From positions 9,073,770 to 9,137,769 of the forward strand of contig NC_092364.1 of NCBI RefSeq assembly GCF_030848805.1: a stretch of 64,000 bases of DNA. The letters run 5' to 3'. How positions within the stretch are numbered: the stretch's first letter is position 1; each line of letters begins with the position of its first letter. The position numbers and the translations under genes are program-made. Below are positions 54,236 through 64,000 of this stretch, in pieces. Source of the DNA: Temnothorax longispinosus (taxonomy: Eukaryota; Arthropoda; Insecta; Hymenoptera; Formicidae). The notes below the pieces were generated by a model that was not told the DNA's origin, made no database searches, and saw only the letters and a program-made list of their open reading frames with translations.

Positions 54236-55045
54236 ACGGTTGGACAGCCATCGATGGATAGCGCTGTTTCTCAGTAGCGAGTAACCACGAAAGAGCGAGT
54301 CAAAGATCCATGCCGCGCGACCCCGCTACCAAAAGTCGCGATTTAGTTCATCCGAGGTGGTCGTTGCGCGCGTCGTTGTGTGCGTAGTTGTACGCGTTGT
54401 CATCCGCGCAACGCCGGACTTTTGTATCACGCGCGACGTAAGTCCGCGTCCGCGCTTTCGCGGCGTTGCCAACTTGCCATCCGCGCGACGCCGGCGCTGG
54501 GCCTTTGTATCACATGATATCACGCGCGTCGTTGTGCGCTTTCCTGCCGTCAACGTCGCTATTTGCGCGACGCCTTATCACGCTCGACGTAGTGCACGTC
54601 TGTTTCCGTGCCATCGACATCCGTGCAACTTAGTGCGCATTATCACTCGCGTCGTTGTATACGCTTCCGTGTCGTCGCCATCATCGAGTACTTTGCGTTG
54701 CCTTCTAGTAAGTACTTCGTATATCATTGCAATAATTAACATTACGTTTTTAATGAGACATTTTTTCTCTATAGTAAAATTGTGCTTCGATTGGATCATC
54801 ATAAAACTTACGGTTTTGGATGAAATTGCTTTACATCGAAATTACACATCTGGTCCAGTTTTTGCGTGCTTTTGAATGATTTGTAAATTTGTGTGGTGGA
54901 TTTTAATATGATAAATGTAAGTGACTGCATTGCATTTAAGATTATTATGTAGTTATTTGTAAAATTATTTATTTGCATATTTAATTTAATAGAATTTAAT
55001 ATATAATTTATGCATATTCATAAATTTTTTAATTTATAAATTATA
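54236..55045. other. GC-rich degenerate repeats, then AT-rich stretch
   Basis: 54355-54680 repeats gcgcgacgcc and tcacgcgcgtcgttgt words at irregular spacing. 54650-54790 (cgagtactttgcgttgcctt onward) is diverged from 55470-55590. From 54790 the sequence is AT-rich. The open frame 54357-54875 has no known domain. It may be the interior of the element that starts at 53934. Confidence 0.5.
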
Positions 55046-55600
55046 TCAAGAGACACGGTATAGTGTCTCGCGTTTGTGAATACATGAGATCTGTATTAAA
55101 ATATCGCAAATTAAGAAAGTAAAATTTGATATATTTATAATATAATGCTATATGCAATAGATGTTGCAGTACCACTGCCAGAAGTACCACTGCCGCGACT
55201 TTAAAGGTTTTCTACCGTTAGAGAAGAGTTTCGAGAAATTCATATTCACGAATACAAGTTACAAGCAGTACGCATTCTGCATCTGGTCAAATCGACGCTA
55301 ATCTCGATTATGTCGGAGAAGAAAACGAGCGATAACAAATTCACGTCTATCCATGATCAACGGTGCTGGATCCAGATTTGAGGAACTTAGCTTGAAGGAG
55401 GATAAGCAATGGCAGGCACCTAATCGCAGGCACTTTGTCTGCCTTGCTGCTACACCTGTCTACACAATAAAAAATTTTCATCGAGTACTTGCGTTGCGTT
55501 ATAGTAAGTACCTCGTGTATCACACATTGCAATAACTTTAAAATGTTTTTAATAAGACATTACTCTTTCTCTATAGTAAATATAATTATTTTGACAAAAA
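55046..55600 (+). repeat. TCAAGAGACACGG-type element end, copy 4, with shared 3' part
   Basis: Starts tcaagagacacggtatagtgtctcgcg, again preceded by A. After about 30 bases it differs from the other copies. 55470-55590 (cgagtacttgcgttgcgtta, tagtaagtacctcgtgtatc) matches 54685-54790 after copy 3, so copies 3 and 4 seem to be related elements in tandem. Confidence 0.6.
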
Positions 55601-55852
55601 GTTGGTAATAAATAAAGTATATTCAGCAACATATTGTCAAATATAGATGCAGATTTTGCATAAATTAATATATACATTTGTATAGCATAAATTTGTATAG
55701 CATACTAGATTGAATTCATTATCAAGGAAACAACGCACACTGCGTGTGTATTTGGCGCGTTCTTTTACCTTTTTTAAAAGATAATTTTGTACTGTATATT
55801 GATACATTGAGGAGGGATACGAAAAGTAAATTTTCATGAGGTTACATAAGCT

Positions 55853-58800
55853 TTATTTTACATATTGCATCCAAGTACGAAAACCTTTGTTACACAATAA
55901 GCATCTGTACTTGGCATTTGCATCTTGCCAGTTTGTCATGTCATTAAACTTCTTTTTTAGACAACGTTGATGTGCCCAACGTCGACAAGTATTACACATC
56001 ACTAATGGTATTTTGCGATCGCTAAAACAGTATTGGCAAACTTCTTTCATACATCTGGATGACGTTAATAAAGTTTTGGCAATTTTAATTCGATATTGTG
56101 CAGGGTTAAAGTTTTCATCGAATCGCGAATCATACAGTCCATATAGTACATTACATATATTCCACAGTTAAATGAATCCTTCTGAAAAGGCCTATTATTG
56201 CATATTATTTCGCGCCATGGTTTATGACATATATTTTTACCATCTATATCTATCAAAGAGGTTTCCTTTATATAATCTTTAAATGCTGTAATCGGAACGT
56301 TTCTTATCGGAACTTTCTGCGAATTTTGGATCTAAGTGCAGAATAGTATTTTTGTTTAAATTAATTACTAAAAGACACCAATGCGATGTATACAAGTAAG
56401 GTATTAACATTATACCGCTAATAGGGTTTGTTATATTAAACATACGCCAATGTGCACTCTTAGACTTTTTGTAGGAATCACCTATCATGTAGTATGAATG
56501 GTTGGTAGGAACATATATAAAATTAGCAGATATGCTATTTAATAATGTGATTATGAAACAATCAATAATTTTACCGTCAACCCATTTTGTGTTTTTTAAA
56601 GTACAAAATTCTTCTGCAATGAGATTATATGTATCAAATCCTATTACTGGCGCACTTTTTATTGATCCATATTGTCCAATTGTGAATGTAGGATCTGGTG
56701 ATTCCATGTAATATTCTACATCCAAAAATAACCCATTTTCAAGCGCATTTGCATGAGTTGAATTTTCGCTTAAATTTAATTCTGACAAATCTATCATATT
56801 TGTACTTTTATTTGATATAGGCGTACTTGTATGAAACTTAAACTTTTTAGCTATACGTCCTAATACGCGACCTTCAAAATGATTGTACAAAGATTTTTGT
56901 TTTTTTTGCCACGTTTCTTCTATTAATATATCATTTATTTCCTGCACATTACGATGTTTAATGTTACGTTTTCTGCGTTTTATAGGTATGTTTAATTTTA
57001 ATTCAGCGCATATTTGTTCAGTATAATCTTTCATTCTTTTTACAAACCGTCCAACTTTTAAGTTTGTTTCATCATTTAACACATTTTTTTTAACAATATT
57101 AAAAAAACCTTCGATGTTTGCTTTACTCATTCGAATTGTATCAGGTGTAATGAGTTTCAATAGTAACGCTGACCACATTGGAGCAAAAGGCATATAATGA
57201 TTTGTAATGTAATCTGCAATTTCTGGAGCATAATATTTATTATCTTTTATACTATTATTTTCAACATTATTTTTTAGTTCACATAGTTTTGACATGTATC
57301 TTTTAAAAAATGGAGAATCGATAAAAATTCGACCTTCAAGTTTACAATTTTCATCCAAGAAGTCTGCGTTACTTTCGAAATCTGAGTTCACATCGTCATT
57401 TTATTCTCAAAACGTTTCAAAGTATGAAGTCTATTGATGTCAGTAATACTGTTGTGAGCCTCTTTCGAAGAAGATGTCATGTCAATAATATAATCATAAA
57501 TTTTTCGTAACAATAATCTAAATCATCCAAAGTATTACAATGTATCAATATACCCATACACTCTAATATAAGACTTTTATTTTGTACATATTTTGAAAAT
57601 TTCTTATGAATACTAGACAAAATGCGTTTTTGAAAGTGTGCGCAACAGCTATGTACAACAATTAAATTTGAACGTAATTTTTCTTCTTTATTAAAGGTAA
57701 CGTAAACTTCTTCTAAGTATTCTGATACCGTTGTTCCATTCCATTCGTTCATTATTGCATTTATTAATGCCCAACTCCAGTCGACAACAATAACTGAGAA
57801 TAGTGGCCAAGTAAAACGTTTAGTTTTTAAAAAATAACGGAATGTTTTTAAAAATATACTTATTGCATTAGTGTCATGTACTGCGGTAATCATTTCAGCA
57901 ACTGGAAGTATAGTACTATTTTTATTTACTACCAGTGCATAATATAGAACACGTTTGCACTTAATATCTTTTGGCTTGCGAATAATAGAGCCAGTAGCAT
58001 CGAAATGAACTATAATGTCATTCTTATCCAATGCATTAATTTGTTCTTCTGTATACATATATACATGAAATGGCAAACCTACATTTCGTATATATGGATC
58101 ATTAGATTGTTGATCTATAATATATTTCTGAAATAAATCAGATAAATCATAGGAAGAAAGATGTAAGTCATTTTTATTATTCTCTTCAGATTTCGCTTTT
58201 TGATATGTACTAAGCATACGCAATTCTTGAAGATATCCATCTTGAGTAAGTTCATGATCTACATTCTGTAACGTATTTAACTGCAACATTCGAGGAGACA
58301 TATAACGCATTTTCATTTTAGCCTCATCTCGCGCTTTACCTCTTAAAGTGCAAAAAATAGGTCGACCTTCGTGTAAAATTTCAGTGCATTTTGTACTAGA
58401 AACAAATACTTCGACAATAGCATTATTTAAATTTGAAATATCAAATTTAAATTGTTGTACATGGCTCATATATCTGCACTTTGCGTATGTAACTAAACTA
58501 TTTGTATTGCGTCGTATTCCGCCATAAAATTGTAGTGGACATGGAAAATTAAACTTATGCACCATATTATCTTGTATTATTTCTCGTACTTTTTCCTTAT
58601 TTACAATATCATATTCAACGAAAATAATACTTCGTTGAATATGAAATCGTCCCTGTAAAATACAAAATTTCTTTTGTATTGATAATTTTGAATTCTGTTG
58701 ACATTTTAAAGAACTATTACTACTATCACTTTTATCGCTGGATGTGTAATCACTGTCAGTTGCAGAATCTACATTATTTCCGTCTTCACTTGTAACATTA

Positions 58801-59180
58801 GAAAAGTTATCAATTTCCGTATTGTCAAAAAGTAATTTACGCTTCGATTGTAATGCATGTCGCTGTGGTGTAGTGGAATTATCACATAACGTTTTGTCAT
58901 TTATATCATGCAATTTTTCACTTAAAATTTTTATATTAACTTCTTTATCTTTTATATTAACTTCTTCATTCAAAGGTGAATAGATTTTAGGCGATACATT
59001 TTCATTTGAGATATCTTCATCAAGTACAGATTCTGTCTTCTTAATATTGATTGCAACGCTGGATCGAGATTGCAATATATTCTGTACAACATTTTGTATA
59101 TTTTCTTTATTTTTATTCCATATCCTTTTGTAATATTTGTATTTCTTATTATCAACTTTTCTCTTCTGTTCTTGAAATAG
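55853..59180 (-). pseudogene. DDE transposase with Ulp1-type protease and PHD-like finger
   Basis: Minus strand. A splice acceptor (tttttcag) precedes coding at 59180. The N-terminus is Ser/Asp-rich. The catalytic region shows VHFDATGS (first Asp), VVDWSWALINAI (second Asp), CCAHF (CxxH-like) and, after two frameshifts (about 57490, 57395), ANIEGFF (candidate Glu): a MULE-like pattern. A C48/Ulp1-type protease follows: TSHWCLLVIN (His), HLDPK (Asp), and past a shift near 56300 QKDSFNCGIYVMYY (Gln, Cys). After another shift near 56115 a Cys/His finger, CQYC-CNTC-HQRC-CLLC, resembles PHD. Long frames: 59195-57477 and 57391-56279. At least four frameshifts; no TIRs found. It could also belong to the KDZ group. 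Confidence 0.7.
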
Positions 59181-59194
59181 CTGAAAAACGCACA

Positions 59195-59455
59195 AAATAC
59201 AAATTACAGTAATACATGAATGTCAAATTATTAAAAGATATTAAGGTAAATGTCCCCATGGCCGACCATGTTCCCTCTACCAGGACGGTATTCATAGTCG
59301 ATGCTTAAAAATAAGAATTTCTTAAGAATGGTCTTAAGATGGCGTTTCGATTCATAGAGAGGCAATAAGATCGTATTTTAGTAACTGCTTAAGAGTAAAC
59401 TTCAGCAAGACTGTCTTATTACGGAATATCTTATTATGATTTATAAATGCATCTC
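59195..59455. other. Region right of the transposase, with Harbinger-like MITE fragment
   Basis: 59283-59345 (ggtattcatagtcg, then cttaagaatggtcttaagatgg) resembles the Harbinger-like MITE at 3536-3662. An upstream exon of the transposase may lie here but I cannot identify one. 59400-59455 precedes the Copia LTR. Confidence 0.5.
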
Positions 59456-59695
59456 TGTTGAGGCACCCGTGGAAAGAAAGAAACAGGAGTTTCCTTTTCA
59501 GGAATAGAGCAACTCGTCGTATCAAATAAATGCTTTTATTCAAAATTAGCGTGTTATCTATACGGTAGTTTGCTTGCGACTGCATGCACAGCATGGCCGC
59601 GCTCGGAGGCCCGCTCACCCGAAGTGCCGCGCTCGACACACATTGCGCCATCTCGGAATACGCATACGCGTCAAATGCGACGACCTGCCTTAACA
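59456..59695 (-). repeat. Copia-2 3' LTR, 240 bp
   Basis: On the minus strand it starts tgttaaggcagg and ends gtgcctcaaca. A purine tract (ggacggcggaag) lies directly upstream. The pol frame overlaps the first 25 bases of the LTR. Assigned from structure; the partner LTR is outside the window. Confidence 0.75.
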
Positions 59696-61370
59696 CTTCC
59701 GCCGTCCGAGCGTTTGACAAAGATCCCGAGATTTATACACAGTTCATTGAACCTATTTCTCGAGAGCGCTTTCGTGAACATGTCTGCTAATTGAGCCTCG
59801 GTAGGCACGTAGACAACATTGATCTCGCGATTCTCTACCTTCTCGCGAATATAATGATATTTTATATCTATATGTTTCGTCCGTTTATGGAACTCCGGGT
59901 TCCGAACTAGACGAATCGCGCTCTGATTGTCGACGTACAACGTTGTTGGCTTATCACACCTATAGCCTATTCCACCTAAGAGCGTGCGAAGCCATATAGC
60001 TTCTCTTGTCGCAGTCGCCGCAGCGATATATTCGGATTCTGTTGTACTTATGGACACGAGTCTCTGTCGCTGAGACGACCACGTGACGATACCATTCGCG
60101 ATGCAGAACGCATACCCCGTCGTTGACCTTCGAGTCTTGACGTCGCTCGCAAAGTCCGCGTCTGAGTATCCCGTTAACTCGATTCCCGACTCACTTGCCC
60201 GATACTCAATCTCCACGTCTATCGTTCCGATCAAATATGATATAATCCGCTTCACTGCTTGCCAGTGACTCTCGTTATGATTATTGAGGAATTTGCTAGT
60301 CGCGTTTACCGCATACGCTAGATCCGGACGCGTTACTACGGCCAAGAACATAAGCGATCCCACGGCTTCGCGATACGGCATGTTATGCCTCTCATTTTCA
60401 CCTGACTCTACCGGATACAGTATTGTATGAGGATCCGCCGGCACGGAAACCTCCTTTGCTTTGCTCATGCCAAACCTCTCGATTATTTTTCTCGCATAAG
60501 CCGACTGATGCACGAACATCGACTTTGACGCTCGATCTCGCTCGATTTGTATTCCGACGAAGCTACTACAATCACCGAGAGTCAACTCAAAAGCTTCGCT
60601 CAAGCCCCCGATTATACTATTGACCACTTTCAATGATTTCGCGGCAACTATACCGTCATCGACAAAAACCGCAAGATATATCTCGTATCCATCGTAAATA
60701 CCGTAAAATACGCAACTGTCGGCATCAGTCTCTTTCAAATTGAAACGTTTTAAGAACTCCATGAATTTAATGTTCCAACAGCGCGGTGCTTGTTTAAGCC
60801 CGTAGAGTGACTTCCTGAGCAAACACACCACACTTCCTCGATCCCCGGCTTCCTCGTTGACCACAAGACCCGTCGGTAGCTTCATCCGGATGTCCTCGTC
60901 AAGCTCGCCGTGCAGGAATGCTGTTCGCACGTCGAACTGCATGACCTCAAGATCGGCCTGCGTGATGACAGCAAGAAGCACTCGGAGTGAGTCGTACCTT
61001 ACGACTGGCGAAAATGTCTCAAAGTAGTCCACACCTTCTCGCTGCTTGAACCCTCGGGCGCACAGACGCTCCTTGAACTTTTTCACGTTTCCATCTGTGT
61101 CTCGCAATATCTTGAAGACCCACTTAAAGTCTATAGTCTTCTCTCCTGGAACGCGCGGAACAATTATCCACGTCCCGTTCGTCCTATGTGCTTCGAGCTC
61201 GTCCTCGATTGCTTCCGCCCATTGACTTGCCTCTGGGCTAGTTATAGCCTCCTGGTACGTAGTTGGCACGTTGTACTCTGCACAGCATAACGCGTATCTG
61301 GCCGGAGGGCGCAACGAGTCTCGATCGCGCAGCGACCTAGGTGTCAGCGCTTCCTGCTGCTGCTGCTGCT
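59671..61370 (-). pseudogene. Copia-2 reverse transcriptase and RNase H
   Basis: 547 codons without a stop from the first Met (61314), preceded by a glutamine tract. RT motifs: WAEAIEDELEAHRTNGTW, FKWVFKILRD, QFDVRTAFLHGELDEDI (motif A), LYGLKQAPRCWN, and LAVFVDDGIVAA (motif C, DD). RNase H: GYSDADFASD, STTESEYIAAA, LYVDNQSAIRL, KHIDIKYHYIRE. The end, LADMFTKALSRNRF, is the standard Copia C-terminus. All catalytic acids are present. It is separated from integrase by a TAG at 61370-61372. Confidence 0.93.
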
Positions 61371-61372
61371 GC

Positions 61373-62440
61373 TATTGAACCTCGACGTCCTCGACCCCGC
61401 CTCTTCGAGCTGCCTGAGCTCCTCTCGCGTTATCGGCGGCCACATCGTCAGCACCGGCGTTGCCGACGACAGCTCCGTTACCGTGACCCGCGTTCTGCTC
61501 TTCCTCCTCACCATCGTCATCACTCGACGACGGCAAGGTGAGTTCGACTTCGGATTCTGACATCTTTGGATCCCTTCCGTGCGCTCGTTCATTGAACACT
61601 ACGTGCCTGGAAATAGATACACATTTCGTAACAGGATCAAACAAACGATAGTTCGACGACTCGCTGTCGTAGCCCACCAGGACCAGCTTCTTCGCTCGAG
61701 CGTCAAACTTCGTGGTCTTCTGCTTCGGCACATACGCATAAGCGTCAGAGCCGAATACTCGCATGTGACGGAGATCTGGCTTCTTCCCCGTCCATTGCTC
61801 GTACGGAGTACAACTTCCGCCGACTCGCGACTGTCCCGTTCTGTTGATCGTGTACACGGCTGCTGCCGTTGCTTCCGCCCACAGATGTGCTGGTAGATTC
61901 CTCGCCTTCAGCATCGTCCTCGACGATCGTGCGATTATCTCGCTCCGACCTCCCATTCTGTTCCGGCGTAAACGGCGCCGTGGTCTCCAGTGTGATACCT
62001 CTCTCCTTCATGTACTTCTGCATGCGTGCATTGCAATATTCCGTCCCATTGTCGGTGCGCAGGGTTTTCATCGTGCGCCCGAATTTATTGAATATCAGAC
62101 GCTCGAACTCGACAAATCGCTCGTACACGTCTGATTTGTGACGCAAGAAGTACACGTACCGAAATGCAGTGGCGTCGTCCTTGAAGAGCACGTAATACCG
62201 TGCACCGCCTGTCGACTCCGTTGGTACCGGTCCACACACATCACTATGGAAGTATTCCCCTGGATTCCTTGATGCTTTGCTGCTGTTGCTCCTGAACGGT
62301 AACTTGTGAAGCTTGCCGAACTGGCACGCCTCGCAGAAAAATTCGCCCGAATTTTTCACGTTTACTCCGTCTGCCAGCCCTCGACTCACCAGCTCGGTGA
62401 GCGCCCGCTTATGAATGTGGCCAGACTCTCGTGCCAGATT
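61373..62440 (-). pseudogene. Copia-2 integrase
   Basis: Pre-integrase zinc region (GHIHKRALTELVS ... CEACQFGKLHKLPF), then HSDVCGPV (first Asp), LRTDNGTEYCNARM (second Asp) and PEQNGRSER (Glu), in the frame 62440-61930. A frameshift near 61930 moves reading into 61956-61372: NLPAHLWAEATAAAVYTINRTG, then KPDLRHMRVFGSDAYAYVP and LVGYDSESSNYRLFDP, ending in an acidic linker. The TAG at the end lies in a CAG tract, so it is probably a CAG-to-TAG change. Confidence 0.92.
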
Positions 62441-63750
62441 TTGAAATCCAGCGACGTCACGTTGACCTCTCGTTTCGGTTTCGGTCTTCGGAAGAACATA
62501 CGGTACAGCCCGTTCTCCTGCCTCGCTCCGGTCGCCTCGATCACGCCTCCTTGTGACACTTCGACGACTCCGTTTTCGAAGCCGACTCGAAATCCTTTCT
62601 TCGTGCATACTCCTACTAACAACAAGTTTCGAGTAACACGTGGAACAAGCAGCACGTTCTCGATCACTCCGCTGTTCCATTCGCCATTGGCATACTTCTC
62701 AACGCGAATTTTACCGATGCCTGTTACCTCGCATTCACCATCGTCTCCCATCAAAACTGTCTCCCCAGTTACCGGTCGCAGCTCTTCGAACCAGTCGCGA
62801 CGCGACGTTATGTGTTCCGACGCCCCGCTGTCGATGATCCACACCTCTCGTTTATCCGCTTCACTTAGCTGCCGAATCTGCCCGACCGACGGTAGTAGCT
62901 GTCGCGATACTTCTCCGTCTCTCTCGTGCGAATCAACCACAAACGCGCAGCTGCTGCCGGACTGACCTTTCGTGTTGTTGTTGTTGTCGTTCTGGTTCTT
63001 CCTCTTGTCACACTGGCTGGCGTAATGCCCTTTTTCTTGGCATCGGTAGCACTCAATGTTTTTCTTCGACTTTCTCTTCTTCCTGTCTTTGTCCTTTGAC
63101 TTCGCGCCGTCCTTCAAAGCACCTTGCTTCGTCACTGCTAACGCGCTCGCCGAATTTCCATCCTCGCCAAGATTTTGATCCTCGCGAATGAGCCGCTCTA
63201 GCAAGTTTTCAATCGTTTGCCGTGTCGGGTCCACACTGTCCCACGCCGTCTTGAACACACTGAATCTCGTCGTCAAACTCGAGAGAATCTTCGCGATCAC
63301 TGCCGCGTCTGAAATTGTCTCGCCGAGGTCTTTTAACTGACGCGCCATGTTCTGCACCGTGCTCACATGTTGTATGACCGAATCGGACGGACTCATCTTA
63401 TACGAGTAGAACCGCTGCGTTAGCGTACCGACGTTCGCCGCAGATTTCTGTTCATGTATCGTAACTAATTTGTCCCACATTTCTTTCGCGGACCCGCACA
63501 CTAAAACACTCATCACTTGATCGTCCTCCATCGCCGACGAGATGATTGCTGTGGCTTTTGCATTGTCTTTGATCCACGATTTCATAAGCCCGGCGTTCGG
63601 CCCTTCCGTGTTCGGCGGCCTTCGTCTCGAGCCATCGACCACATCGAATATTTCGTTCGCCATTAGCACCGCTGTGATCTGGAACTTCCACGATTGATAG
63701 TTCTTCCCGTCGAACCTTTTTACTGACCGCACTAGCCCGTCGTCCGGCAT
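62420..63750 (-). pseudogene. Copia-2 gag and protease
   Basis: Starts at the Met at 63750 (MPDDGLVRSVKRFDGKNYQSW, the typical Copia capsid opening). LVTIHEQKSAANVGTLTQRF and LLERLIREDQNL follow, then a basic linker, the zinc knuckle CYRCQEKGHYASQC, and the protease motif WIIDSGASEHIT (DSG). The pre-integrase HxxxH region begins at KIWHESL, where a frameshift near 62430 sends the frame out. Otherwise open for about 440 codons. Confidence 0.92.
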
Positions 63751-63837
63751 TCTTGATTCCGATCACTCTGTCCACGCGACAACCGGAACCCCGCCGACAC
63801 ACGACGCGACGCGAAAACTCGATCAGATACGTCTCAC

Positions 63838-64000
63838 GAACTCGCTTCACACAATGTCCGCGATGTTCTCGAATGTTCTCACGAACTCGCTTCACACGAT
63901 GTCCGCGATGTTCTCGAATGTTCTCACGAACTCGCTTCACACGATGTCCGCGATGTTCTCGAATGTTCTCACGAACTCACTTCACACGATGTCCGCGATG
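63838..64000 (-). repeat. 45-bp tandem repeat in the Copia-2 leader
   Basis: Units of 45 bp (actcgcttcacacgatgtcc, then gcgatgttctcgaatgttctc) start at 63841, 63886, 63931 and 63976 and continue past the edge. The unit is a multiple of three, so the minus frame 63940-63452 passes through it as 15-residue Arg-rich repeats; this is probably not translated. Confidence 0.92.

Larger units (their letters stand above)
59456..64000 (-). mobile_element. Copia LTR retrotransposon 2, runs off the right edge
   Basis: Minus-strand Copia with 3' LTR (59456-59695), RT/RNase H, integrase, protease and gag in the expected order, and a repeat-rich leader to the window edge. The 5' LTR is not in the window. 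Two frameshifts and one stop break the polyprotein. It is unrelated in sequence detail to Copia-1 (different LTR). Confidence 0.92.

Overview
The window is eukaryotic and almost entirely transposable-element sequence. I find no host protein-coding gene that I can support. Spliceosomal introns in a P-element-like transposase, BEL/Pao and Copia retrotransposons, Penelope-like elements, Helitrons, many TTAA- and TA-flanked MITEs and a U6-type sequence all point to an arthropod. The combination looks most like an insect, and I would guess a hymenopteran such as an ant, but no gene here proves that. The DNA reads as a nested TE island.

Layout, left to right. 1-9577: Penelope-like element (PLE) copy A, with an inverted copy of its 3' end at the left edge. 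It is split by a TTAA-flanked MITE (527-1276) and by a large insert that carries a P-element-like transposon (1851-7058, 32-bp TIRs, 8-bp target duplication). 10182-10290: U6 snRNA-like sequence. 10300-13475: non-LTR ORF1 relics cut by three TIR elements. 13600-16975: dispersed repeats, a short retroposon, a minisatellite and nested AT-rich inverted repeats. 16976-21007: a decayed APE-type non-LTR retrotransposon plus an ORF1 fragment. 21560-22720: Helitron-like debris.

22730-44800 is the main nest. PLE copy B (minus strand) is split by an 18.8-kb BEL/Pao element (23556-42395, paired 905-bp LTRs). The BEL element is split by a 4.55-kb composite insert (25069-29619: a 90-bp tandem array and a giant palindrome) and by a Copia element (31567-38529, 252-bp LTRs, perfect 5-bp duplication). 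The Copia is itself split by a Helitron (34070-36451). PLE copy B also carries an 890-bp TIR element (43792-44681).

44870-51760: small repeats and PLE copy C (minus strand), split by a TTAA MITE (48208-48801), a tRNA-derived SINE (49689-49957) and an unclassified insert. 51880-53100: purine-rich LINE ORF1. 53194-53835: a 153-bp tandem repeat. 53934-55075: two further copies of an unclassified element end. 55853-59180: a broken transposase gene joining an RNase H-like DDE core, a Ulp1-type protease and a PHD-like finger. 59456-64000: a second Copia (minus strand), one LTR inside the window, with its 5' leader (a 45-bp tandem repeat) running off the right edge.

Nearly every element gene is broken by frameshifts, stops or later insertions, so the genes do not act as a pathway. 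The insertions instead order the events: PLE first, then BEL, then Copia, then Helitron. The near-identical LTR pairs show that the BEL and the first Copia are recent.
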